Source of the DNA: Planctomycetia bacterium
GTDB taxonomy: Bacteria; Planctomycetota; UBA1135; GCA-002686595
DNA: 36,923 nucleotides
Assembly (NCBI GenBank): GCA_005789645.1
Contig: SXXH01000215.1
Location: 1-36,923, forward strand
Reading direction: 5' to 3'
Shown here: piece by piece, positions 1 through 7,165 of the stretch
How positions within the stretch are numbered: the first letter of the stretch is position 1
Layout of the letters: each line of letters opens with the position of its first letter
The notes under the pieces: model-generated
Seen by the model: the letters and a program-made list of their open reading frames with translations, nothing else
Told to the model about the DNA's origin: nothing
Database searches by the model: none
Position numbers and translations under genes: made by a program

Positions 1-1662
1 GATCCGCAGGTCGTCGCCAACCAGCTCTTCCAGTACACGCCGCTGCAGGAGACGGTCTCGATCATCAACTTGGCGGTCGACGACCGCCAGCCGCGCACGC
101 TGAACCTGCGCCAGCTGCTCGACGCGTACATCCGCCACCGGCGCGACGTCATCCGGCGCCGCACCAAGTTCCTGTTGCGCAAGGCCGAGGAGCGCAAGCA
201 CATCGTCGAGGGTCTGCGCATCGCCGTGGGCAACATCGACGAGGTCGTGCGCATCATCCGCGCCAGTTCCGATCGCGACGATGCGCGCGCCAAGCTGCGC
301 GCGGCCTTCGGGTTGTCCGAGCGCCAGTCGCAGGCCATCGTCGACATGCGCCTCGGCAGCTTGACCGGACTCGAGATCGGCAAGCTCGAGGCCGAGTACC
401 AGGAGCTGTTGGCCGAGATCGCGGACTTGAACGACATCCTGGCGCGCGAGATCCGCGTCACGAACATCATCAAGGCCGACCTCGACGAGCTGGAGGAGCT
501 CTACGGCGACGACCGCCGCACCGAGATCAGCCCCGAGGAGATCGACGGCAGCTTCGACATGGAGGAGCTGATCGCCGAGGAGATGATGGTGGTCACCGTC
601 ACGCGCGACGGTTGGATCAAGCGCACGCCGCTCGACCAGTACCGCGCGCAGCGCCGTGGTGGACAAGGCGTCAAGGGTTCGGAGGCCAAGGAGGGCGACG
701 CCACGCGTTCGGTGTTCGCCGCGGCCACCAAGGACTACCTGATGTTCTTCACGAGCCTAGGCAAGGTGCATTGGGCCAAGGTCTGGGCGATGCCCGAGGC
801 CGCGCGCGACGGCAAGGGCCGCGCCATCGGCAACTTGGTGCAGCTCGAAGCGGGCGAGAAGGTCGAAAGCGTGTTGCGCGTGCCGCACTTCGACAAGGAC
901 AACTTCGTGTTCTTCGCCACGCGCCAAGGCACGGTCAAGAAGACCTCGATGGCCTTGTTCTCGCGTCCCAAGCGCGGAGGCATCCGCGCCATCACGCTCT
1001 CCGAGGGCGATGAACTCGTCGGCGTGGCGCAGGTCAAGAAGGGCGAGACGATCCTCTTGTCCAGCGCCGGCGGCCGGACGATCCGCTTCCACGAGACCAG
1101 CGTGCGCGCCATGGGCCGCACCGCGGGTGGCGTGCGCGGGCTGCGCCTGCTTGGCGACGATCGCCTCGTGGGCCTCGTGGTCGCCGGCACGGACGGCGTG
1201 TCGGTGCTCTCCGCCTGCGCGCACGGCTACGGCAAGCGCACGGCGATCGCCGAGTACCCGATCAAGGGCCGCGGCGGCCAAGGCGTCATGGACATCAAGA
1301 CCACCGAGCGCAACGGCAAGGTGGTCGGCACGGCGCTCGTGCGCGACGGCGACGAGATCCTGTTCATCACCACCGGCGGCAAGGCCGTGCGCATGGAGGC
1401 TTCGGGCATCAACGCCATCGGCCGCAACACGCAGGGCGTGCGCCTGGTCGACTTGCGCGAGGGCGATGCGCTGGCCGGACTCGATGTCGTCAGCGAGGCC
1501 GATCTCGAGCGCTACGTCGCCGAACGCGCGGCCGCTGGGCCGGTGGAGCCGCTGCCCGACATCGAGGACGGCGGCGATGAAGATGAAGGCGACGAGGTCG
1601 GGGACCTCGTCGACGACGAGGCCGACGAGGCCGACGCGGACGCCGACGAGACGGAGGAGTGA
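1..1662 (+). CDS. gyrA: DNA gyrase subunit A, C-terminal part (5' end outside window)
   Basis: GyrA is the breakage-reunion subunit of DNA gyrase, which introduces negative supercoils into DNA in the cytoplasm. The frame is open from base 1 (the ORF track only starts at a TTG at 70), so the N-terminal winged helix and catalytic tyrosine lie outside the window. The visible 553 residues begin in the tower/coiled-coil region (QPRTLNLRQLLDAYIRHRR) and run into the six-bladed C-terminal beta-pinwheel. The GyrA box QRRGGQG, at about residues 217-223 of the visible part, separates gyrase from the ParC paralogue. A second, degenerate blade motif KGRGGQG follows. The protein ends in a long acidic tail rich in Asp and Glu, as in many GyrA proteins, where the tail tunes supercoiling. 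The yqeY start lies only 3 bases after the stop, so the two genes are probably cotranscribed. Confidence 0.97.
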   Translation, partial: DPQVVANQLFQYTPLQETVSIINLAVDDRQPRTLNLRQLLDAYIRHRRDVIRRRTKFLLRKAEERKHIVEGLRIAVGNIDEVVRIIRASSDRDDARAKLRAAFGLSERQSQAIVDMRLGSLTGLEIGKLEAEYQELLAEIADLNDILAREIRVTNIIKADLDELEELYGDDRRTEISPEEIDGSFDMEELIAEEMMVVTVTRDGWIKRTPLDQYRAQRRGGQGVKGSEAKEGDATRSVFAAATKDYLMFFTSLGKVHWAKVWAMPEAARDGKGRAIGNLVQLEAGEKVESVLRVPHFDKDNFVFFATRQGTVKKTSMALFSRPKRGGIRAITLSEGDELVGVAQVKKGETILLSSAGGRTIRFHETSVRAMGRTAGGVRGLRLLGDDRLVGLVVAGTDGVSVLSACAHGYGKRTAIAEYPIKGRGGQGVMDIKTTERNGKVVGTALVRDGDEILFITTGGKAVRMEASGINAIGRNTQGVRLVDLREGDALAGLDVVSEADLERYVAERAAAGPVEPLPDIEDGGDEDEGDEVGDLVDDEADEADADADETEE

Positions 1663-1665
1663 TTC

Positions 1666-2109
1666 ATGGGCCTGAAGGAACGCTTCGAAGCCGACGTGAA
1701 GGAAGCCATGCGCGCCAAGAACGAAGTGGCGCGCGACACGCTGCGACTGCTGCTGGCCGAGTTCAAGCGCCTGGAAGTGCAGGAAGGCAAGCAGTTGACG
1801 CCGGAGTTGGAGCTCGAGGTCCTGCTCAAGGCCGTCAAGCAGCGCCAGCAGTCGATCGACGAGTACGAGAAGGCCCAGCGCCCCGAGCTCGCCGCCAAGG
1901 AGAAGGCCGAACAGGTCTTCATCCAAGGCTACTTGCCGAAGGCCATGGACGAGGACGAGGCGCGCGCAGCGCTCAAGATGTTGATCGCCGAGACGGGCGC
2001 CGCCTCGAAGAAGGACGCCGGTCTGGTGATGAAGGCCGTCATGGCCAAGCATCGCGGCGTGCTCGACGGCAAGTTGGCGCAGAAGCTGCTCGGCGAGTTG
2101 TTGCCCTGA
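1666..2109 (+). CDS. yqeY: GatB/YqeY domain-containing protein
   Basis: This is a 147-residue protein of the YqeY family. These are small, all-helical proteins related to the tRNA-binding tail domain of GatB, the amidotransferase subunit. The cellular role of stand-alone YqeY is not firmly established. Family hallmarks are the N-terminal helix pattern (ERFEADVKEAMRAKNEVARDTLRLL), the central QRQQSIDEYEKAQRPELAAKE segment, the QGYLPKAMDEDE motif and the C-terminal KHRGVLDGKLAQKLL helix. The length is normal for the family. The ATG at 1666 is preceded by a GAGGAG ribosome-binding sequence that lies inside the end of gyrA. The stop codon sits in the first copy of an 18-bp tandem repeat, so the gene end has been locally triplicated (see the repeat at 2097-2150). 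Confidence 0.93.
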   Translation: MGLKERFEADVKEAMRAKNEVARDTLRLLLAEFKRLEVQEGKQLTPELELEVLLKAVKQRQQSIDEYEKAQRPELAAKEKAEQVFIQGYLPKAMDEDEARAALKMLIAETGAASKKDAGLVMKAVMAKHRGVLDGKLAQKLLGELLP

Positions 2110-2150
2110 GCTTGGTTGTTGCCCTGAGCGGCGTTGTTGCCCTGAGCGGC
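2097..2150 (+). repeat. Three 18-bp tandem repeats at the yqeY stop codon
   Basis: The unit GTTGTTGCCCTGAGCGGC occurs at 2115-2132 and 2133-2150. A copy differing only in its last three bases occurs at 2097-2114. The first copy carries the last codons and the stop of yqeY (LLP-stop), so the two downstream copies look like slippage or tandem duplication of the gene end. Confidence 0.9.
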
Positions 2151-2161
2151 AAGGACCGCGC

Positions 2162-2356
2162 ATGGATGCGCGCACGGCGTTCAAGCGCTGGCCGACGGGC
2201 GCCAGGCCCGTGAAGGAGACGAAGCCGCAGCGGGCCGAAAGGTCGCGCGGCGGCCTCGACCGCCGCGAGGACTGGCCCAACGCCATCACGCCCACGGCCG
2301 TCGAATTCCGGCTGTTGGGGTTCCGACCTCCACGCAAGCGCCTGTTGGCGGACTGA
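2162..2356 (+). CDS. Possible small hypothetical protein
   Basis: A 64-residue ORF fills most of the gap between yqeY and murJ. It starts with ATG (MDARTAFKRW) and ends with TGA. About 90% of its codons end in G or C, as in the surrounding genes, which hints that it is coding. The product is basic and proline/arginine-rich, with no signal peptide, no membrane segment and no domain I recognise. No convincing ribosome-binding site is visible upstream, and the high background GC weakens the codon argument. It may be a real small protein or a chance ORF. Confidence 0.35.
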   Translation: MDARTAFKRWPTGARPVKETKPQRAERSRGGLDRREDWPNAITPTAVEFRLLGFRPPRKRLLAD

Positions 2357-2408
2357 AGCCACGCGCACCGCTCTGGTTCGCGCGCGTGCGCGGTTGCAGA
2401 CTCATGGC

Positions 2409-4034
2409 ATGAGCCATGCCGAGTCCGACCACCTCGTCGCGCGCCACACCGGGCTGGTGGCGCGCGCCGCGTGGATCTCGGGCCTGACGCTCGCTTCGCG
2501 CCTCGTGGGTTATGCGCGCGAAACCTTGGTGGCGGGCCTCTTCGGCGACAAGAGCGCCGCCCTCGATGCCTTCGTCACGGCCTGGCGCATCCCCAACCTG
2601 TTCCGCGGGTTGATGGGCGAAGGCGCCATCGCCACGGCCATGCAAACCGAGCTGACGCGCTCCGAGCACGAGCGCGGCGTCGCCAGCTCGAACGCGCTGT
2701 TCCGGGGGCTGTTCCTGCTCGTGGGAGCAGCCAGCGCGGTCTTGGTGGGGGTCCTCGTGTTGTGCGTGCTCTCCATGCCGGACCGCATGCCGGTGACGGA
2801 TTGGCCATGGCTCGGCTCCGACCCAGGACCAGTGCGCGAACTCGTCGCGCGCATGTTGCCCTTCGTCGTCTTCGCCTGCCTCGCCGCGGTCGCGGGTGGC
2901 GCTCTGCAGGTTCGCGCGCGCTTCGTCGCGTGGGCTGCGGCGCCGGCGTTGATGAACCTCGCTTGGATCGCAGCCCTGCTGTGGACGGCTTCGCGCCACG
3001 GTTGGACGGCGCTGGTCGGTGCGGCCGAGCTCGAACGCCAGCTCGCCATGGCCCGGGACCTCGCTTGGCTGGTGCTGGGCGCGGGTTCTGTCCTGCTCTT
3101 CGCGCAGCTCCCATCTGTGGCGAGCGAAGGCCTGCTGCGCCGGACGGCGCCGATCCCGTGGAAGGAGGTGCGCGGCGTCTTCGCGCGCAGCGTGCCCATC
3201 GCCATCGGCGTGGCGGTGTTCCAAGTGAATATCTTCGTCGCCGGGCTGTACGCCGAAGCCTTGCTCGCCGACGGCGGCCCATCGATCTTCTGGTGGGTGA
3301 CTCGCTTGCAGCAGCTGCCTCTGTCGCTCGTCTCGGTCGCGGCGGCCAGTGCGGTGTTTCCCTTGCTCGCGGCGCATGCTTCGCGCGGCGAGCTGGTCGC
3401 GTGCGCCAAGCTCCACAAGGACACGCACCACGCGATCTTGTTCCTCGCCCTGCCGGCGACGGCCAGTCTGGTGGCCATCGCACCCGAGATCATGTCGGCA
3501 TGCTTCGAACGCGGCGCGTTCGGCTCGGAGGGCGTCCAGCGCGGCGGCGACGCGTTGCGCTGGCTGGCCTTGGCCATCGTGCCGGTGGGGGCCGCGAGCT
3601 GGTGCGCGCGGGCGCACTACGCCTTGGGGGAGACGCGTACGCCGCTTCTGGCGGCCTTTGCGAGCGCCGGAGTGAATCTGGTCGCGGCGCCGGTGTTCAT
3701 CCTCCAACTAGGCATGGATGTGGCCGGGCTGTGCGCCGCCAGCGCCTTGGCGGCGGCGGTCCAAATGGTGATTCTGGGCCTCTCCTTGCGACGGCTGCTC
3801 CCGAGAACGGGAGAGCCCCGCTGGCGTCGCCTGTTGCTTCCGATCGTCCTCGGGCTCGTCACGGCCTTCGTGGCCCGCGCAGTCTTCATCACGGCTTCAT
3901 CTGGCCCGACGACCGTCCTGCACCTCATCGTTGCAATTATTTGCGGCACAGCCACTTACATTCTTGGCTCCGCGCTGGCCGGTAGTCCCGAGCTAGTGGG
4001 TTTGCGAGCCCGGTTCGCACGTCGCCGGCCCTGA
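2409..4034 (+). CDS. murJ: Lipid II flippase MurJ (MviN family)
   Basis: MurJ flips the peptidoglycan precursor lipid II from the inner to the outer face of the cytoplasmic membrane. The 541-residue protein has the family's N-terminal signature (AAWISGLTLASRLVGYARETLVAGLFG, then DAFVTAWRIPNLFRGLMGEGA) and a long series of hydrophobic helices consistent with a 14-helix MOP-superfamily transporter. The FWWVTRLQQLPLSLVSVA segment and the FERGAF motif also fit. I chose the ATG at 2409; the ORF track uses a TTG at 2394, and neither has a strong ribosome-binding site. Its presence points to peptidoglycan synthesis in this organism. The C terminus is hydrophobic up to a short basic end (RARFARRRP). 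Confidence 0.93.
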   Translation: MSHAESDHLVARHTGLVARAAWISGLTLASRLVGYARETLVAGLFGDKSAALDAFVTAWRIPNLFRGLMGEGAIATAMQTELTRSEHERGVASSNALFRGLFLLVGAASAVLVGVLVLCVLSMPDRMPVTDWPWLGSDPGPVRELVARMLPFVVFACLAAVAGGALQVRARFVAWAAAPALMNLAWIAALLWTASRHGWTALVGAAELERQLAMARDLAWLVLGAGSVLLFAQLPSVASEGLLRRTAPIPWKEVRGVFARSVPIAIGVAVFQVNIFVAGLYAEALLADGGPSIFWWVTRLQQLPLSLVSVAAASAVFPLLAAHASRGELVACAKLHKDTHHAILFLALPATASLVAIAPEIMSACFERGAFGSEGVQRGGDALRWLALAIVPVGAASWCARAHYALGETRTPLLAAFASAGVNLVAAPVFILQLGMDVAGLCAASALAAAVQMVILGLSLRRLLPRTGEPRWRRLLLPIVLGLVTAFVARAVFITASSGPTTVLHLIVAIICGTATYILGSALAGSPELVGLRARFARRRP

Positions 4035-4036
4035 GG

Positions 4037-4084
4037 CTCCCATGTGTAGGGGCCGCACGCGCACCACTGTGCAATATGTGGTAC
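4037..4084 (+). promoter_or_regulatory. Candidate NrdR box pair
   Basis: The core CAATATGTGGT at 4072-4082 matches 9 of 11 positions of the NrdR box core (CWATATATWGT). A weaker core, CCATGTGTAGG at 4040-4050, matches 7 of 11. The two are 32 bp apart, about three helical turns. NrdR typically binds paired boxes with this spacing upstream of ribonucleotide reductase genes and represses them according to the nucleotide state of the cell. The assignment rests on motif, spacing and position. Confidence 0.5.
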
Positions 4085-4286
4085 TGTTGTAAGCGACGGA
4101 CCCACTAGGGGTTGGGGCTGGAAACGCGAGATTTTTAGAAACAGGCGCCGGTCTCGATGGCAGAATCCGCACCACGCAGCCGGTCGGGCGGTTGCGCCCC
4201 ACGACCACTAGACACATCGCCTAAACCAACTGCAGCCAAGAGCTTATAGCTGAGCTAGCCCTCTACTGCCTGGTCTAGACCCTTCA

Positions 4287-4312
4287 ACCGCGGGTGCGTT
4301 TGCGCCCGCGGT
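4287..4312 (+). other. Strong hairpin in the nrdJ leader
   Basis: The sequence ACCGCGGGTGC-GTTT-GCGCCCGCGGT forms an 11-bp stem (one T-G wobble) with a 4-nt loop. It ends about 36 nt before the GGAAG ribosome-binding site of nrdJ. No T-run follows, so a plain intrinsic terminator is unlikely. It may stabilise the mRNA or affect translation. Confidence 0.6.
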
Positions 4313-4362
4313 GGTGTCACCTCGCCCCCAAGTCGCCCCCGTCCTACGGAAGTCCTGAAGCT

Positions 4363-6954
4363 GTGAACCCCATCGTCCCCTCGCTCCAGAAGGGCGGCCG
4401 TGCCGCCGAGCCCAAGACCGTGGATGCCCTCGCCGAACTGCAAGCGGTTGCTCCCCCGAGCGACTTGCCGGATCCGCAACTGACGGAGAACGCCGTCAAG
4501 GTGCTCGAACGCCGCTATCTCAAGAAGGACGCGAACTCGGGCAAGATCTGCGAGACGCCGCGCGAGATGTTCTGGCGCGTCGCGACCTGCGTGGCGCATG
4601 CCGACCTGACGCTGCCGGGCGGCTCGGCCGACAAGGCCCTCGCCGTGGCGCGCGAGTTCTACACGCTGATGGCCAAGTGCCTGTTCATGCCGAACAGCCC
4701 GACGCTCATGAACGCCGGCCGCGAGATGGGCATGCTCTCGGCTTGCTTCGTGCTGCCGGTCGAAGACTCGATCGAAGGCATCTTCGACTCGATCAAGGCC
4801 ACGGCCATGATCCAGAAGGCGGGCGGAGGCACGGGTTTCTCGTTCTCGCGCCTGCGTCCGCAGGGCGACCTCGTGCGCAGCTCGGGCGGCACGACCGAAG
4901 GCCCGCTGTCCTTCATCCAAGTCTTCTCGAAGGCCACCGACGCCATCCAGCAAGGTGCGTTCCGCCGCGGCGCGAACATGGGCATCCTGCGCGTCGACCA
5001 CCCGGATGTCCTGCGCTTCGTCAACATCAAGGACGACCTGAGCCAGCTGACGAACTACAACATCAGCATCACGGTCACCAACCGGTTCATCGACGAGCTG
5101 CGTTCGAACCCGAACACGCCGCACATGGTCATGAACCCGCGGACCAAGCAGTGGTCCAAGCTCGAGAAGACCGACGACAAGGGCAAGTCCACCGGTGAAG
5201 TCGTCACGGTCGGCGAGCTGTGGAACATGATCATCGAGCACGCCTGGAAGACGGGCGAGCCGGGCGTCGTCTTCATCGACCGCGTCAACGAGAAGAATCC
5301 GATCAAGAACGTCGGCTTGATCGAGGCGACGAACCCCTGCGGCGAGCAACCGCTGCACCCCTACGACAGCTGCAACCTGGGTTCGGTCAACCTGGGCGCG
5401 CTGGTCAAGGGCGAAGGCGGCAACGCGCGCTTCGACTGGGACGAGTACAAGTCGATCATCCACACGACGACGCGCTTCCTCGACAACGTGATCGAGGTCA
5501 ACAAGTACCCGCTGCCGCAGATCGACAACATGTCGAAGACCACGCGCCGCATCGGACTCGGCGTGATGGGCTTCGCGGACGCGCTGTACAAGCTCAACAT
5601 CGCCTACAACAGCGAGCAGGGCACGGCCTTCGGCGAGCGCATCATGCAGGTGCTCAACGACGAGTCTCACCTCGCCTCCGAGATCCTGGCCGAGGAACGC
5701 GGCGTGTTCCCGGCGTGGGAGGGCAGCGATTGGGAGAAGGCCGGCCGCCGCCTGCGCAACAGCTACACCACGACGGTCGCGCCGACCGGCACCATCTCGA
5801 TCATCGCCAATTGCTCCGGCGGCATCGAGCCGATGTTCAGCCTGGCCTTCATCCGCCAGGTCATGAAGGACAACCAAGGTCGTCCGACCATCATGCGCGA
5901 GGTGAACTACGTCTTCGACGAAGTCGCCAAGGGCCGCGGGTTCTACAGCGACGAGATGATCGACGACATCGTCAAGGAAGGCACGCTTGCCTACCGTTCG
6001 GACATCCCGGACGACATCAAGCGCGTGTTCGTCACGGCGCACGACATCACGCCGTACTGGCACATGAAGATGCAGTCGGCCTTCCAACGCCACTGCGACT
6101 CGTCCATCTCGAAGACCATCAACTTCCCGCACGAAGCCTCCGTCGAGGACGTGCGCCAGATCTACGAGATGGCGATCGACGAGGACGTGAAGGGCGTCAC
6201 CGTCTACCGCGACGGTTGCCGCGACATGCAGCCGATGGCCCTCGCGGGATCGACGAGCAAGAAGGATGGCGCCGCCGCCCCGGCGACGGCCAACACCGAG
6301 GTCGCCGGCACCGCCAGCGCCACGCCTTCGTCGCTGGACGACATGCGCACGACGATGAACGCCGATGGCGAGGAGTTGTCGCCCATCAAGTTGCCGGAGA
6401 TCATGCCGTGCGTGCGCATCCGGCAGATGACGCCCTTCGGCAACATGCACGTGAAGGTGTCGGTCGACCCCGTCGCCCAGCGCGAGCGCGAGGTCTTCGC
6501 CCAGCTCGGCAAGGGCGGCGATGTCGCCAACTCGGACCTCGAGGCCATCTGCCGCATCCTCTCCCTGTGGCTGCGCTCCAACGGCAGCCTCAAGATGGCC
6601 CTCAAGCAGCTCGAGGGCATCGGCTCGTCCTTGTCGGTTCCGACCAAGGACGGCCGCATCATGTCGCTGGCCGACGGCCTCGCCACGGCGTTGAACCGCT
6701 ACCTCCAAGCCAAGGAGGAGTCGGGTTTGCACGGCCTGCTGCTCGGCGGAGCGACGCCTGACGTCGCCAAGGCTTCGAACGGCTCCAGCTCTTCGTCGAC
6801 CGGCGCCGACCTGCCGCCGTCGAGCCTCAAGGCCGCCAAGCAACCCTCGAAGTCGAGCACCCAGTACAAGCTGAAGTGCCCGGCCTGCAGCAGCAACCTC
6901 TCCTTCGAGGAGGGTTGCGTGAAGTGCCACGCCTGCGGCTTCAGCCAGTGCTGA
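4363..6954 (+). CDS. nrdJ: Vitamin B12-dependent (class II) ribonucleotide reductase
   Basis: NrdJ reduces ribonucleotides to deoxyribonucleotides using adenosylcobalamin as radical source. In the 863-residue protein the motif NSPTLMNAG (about 111-119) is followed by the redox cysteine in SACFVLP (C128), the GGGTGFSFSRLRP loop, NPCGEQPL with the probable radical cysteine C326, and DSCNLGSVNL (C337), the partner of C128. Further on are GLGVMGFADAL, APTGTISIIANCSGGIEP and CDSSISKTINFP. A TSCPD domain (EIMPCVRIRQMTPFG) follows, then a serine-rich linker and a C-terminal zinc ribbon with CPAC and CHAC pairs and a terminal Cys. I place the start at GTG 4363, about 10 nt after GGAAG; the ORF track's GTG at 4294 lies inside the leader hairpin. 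No ATP cone is visible at the N terminus. Confidence 0.96.
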   Translation: MNPIVPSLQKGGRAAEPKTVDALAELQAVAPPSDLPDPQLTENAVKVLERRYLKKDANSGKICETPREMFWRVATCVAHADLTLPGGSADKALAVAREFYTLMAKCLFMPNSPTLMNAGREMGMLSACFVLPVEDSIEGIFDSIKATAMIQKAGGGTGFSFSRLRPQGDLVRSSGGTTEGPLSFIQVFSKATDAIQQGAFRRGANMGILRVDHPDVLRFVNIKDDLSQLTNYNISITVTNRFIDELRSNPNTPHMVMNPRTKQWSKLEKTDDKGKSTGEVVTVGELWNMIIEHAWKTGEPGVVFIDRVNEKNPIKNVGLIEATNPCGEQPLHPYDSCNLGSVNLGALVKGEGGNARFDWDEYKSIIHTTTRFLDNVIEVNKYPLPQIDNMSKTTRRIGLGVMGFADALYKLNIAYNSEQGTAFGERIMQVLNDESHLASEILAEERGVFPAWEGSDWEKAGRRLRNSYTTTVAPTGTISIIANCSGGIEPMFSLAFIRQVMKDNQGRPTIMREVNYVFDEVAKGRGFYSDEMIDDIVKEGTLAYRSDIPDDIKRVFVTAHDITPYWHMKMQSAFQRHCDSSISKTINFPHEASVEDVRQIYEMAIDEDVKGVTVYRDGCRDMQPMALAGSTSKKDGAAAPATANTEVAGTASATPSSLDDMRTTMNADGEELSPIKLPEIMPCVRIRQMTPFGNMHVKVSVDPVAQREREVFAQLGKGGDVANSDLEAICRILSLWLRSNGSLKMALKQLEGIGSSLSVPTKDGRIMSLADGLATALNRYLQAKEESGLHGLLLGGATPDVAKASNGSSSSSTGADLPPSSLKAAKQPSKSSTQYKLKCPACSSNLSFEEGCVKCHACGFSQC

Positions 6955-6973
6955 TGGCCGTCGGACGCAAGGA

Positions 6974-7033
6974 CGCATAGAGCAAGAGCGAATAGAGCAA
7001 GCCCCAATAGGGCAAGAACCAATAGCAGCGTCG
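6974..7033 (+). repeat. Imperfect 15-bp tandem repeats after nrdJ
   Basis: Four units of period 15 start just after the nrdJ stop: CGCATAGAGCAAGAG, CGAATAGAGCAAGCC, CCAATAGGGCAAGAA and a degenerate CCAATAGCAGCGTCG. The core is AATAG-[AG]-GCAAG. The repeats are noncoding on the plus strand and lie between nrdJ and the hairpin at 7065-7097. Confidence 0.8.
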
Positions 7034-7064
7034 CCAACCTCGACGCACGCGACTCTCTCTCCAG

Positions 7065-7097
7065 CGCGGGGCTCCATCGACGAGATGGGGCCCCGCG
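7065..7097. terminator. Likely bidirectional terminator hairpin
   Basis: CGCGGGGCTCCATC pairs with GATGGGGCCCCGCG over 14 bp (one T-G wobble) around the loop GACGA. It lies between the ends of the convergent genes nrdJ and the metallophosphoesterase, where a shared terminator is expected. Neither side has a long T-run. Confidence 0.6.
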
Positions 7098-7165
7098 TGT
7101 TCATGCAGGGCGTGGCGCGCCGCCTCGTTCACGCTCGCGTCGACGAACTCGCCTGCGTCCGGCGA

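Larger units (their letters stand above)
4035..4362 (+). other. Long structured leader upstream of nrdJ
   Basis: This 328-bp stretch holds no credible gene. It contains the candidate NrdR box pair (4037-4084), a hairpin at 4182-4206 (GGTCG-GGCG, loop GTTG, CGCC, a 3-nt bulge, CGACC) and a very stable hairpin at 4287-4312 just before the nrdJ ribosome-binding site. I looked for a B12 box because NrdJ needs cobalamin and did not find one. Confidence 0.6.

Noticed and set aside
4085-4362. Cobalamin riboswitch upstream of nrdJ
   Set aside because: Expected for a B12-dependent enzyme, but I found no B12 box or matching core, and the visible hairpins do not fit the consensus.
4294-4362. GTG at 4294 as the nrdJ start
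   Set aside because: It lies inside the leader hairpin, lacks a ribosome-binding site and adds a non-conserved N terminus; GTG 4363 follows GGAAG.
4255-7104. 949-residue minus-strand ORF opposite nrdJ
   Set aside because: Antisense shadow of a clearly identified reductase gene.
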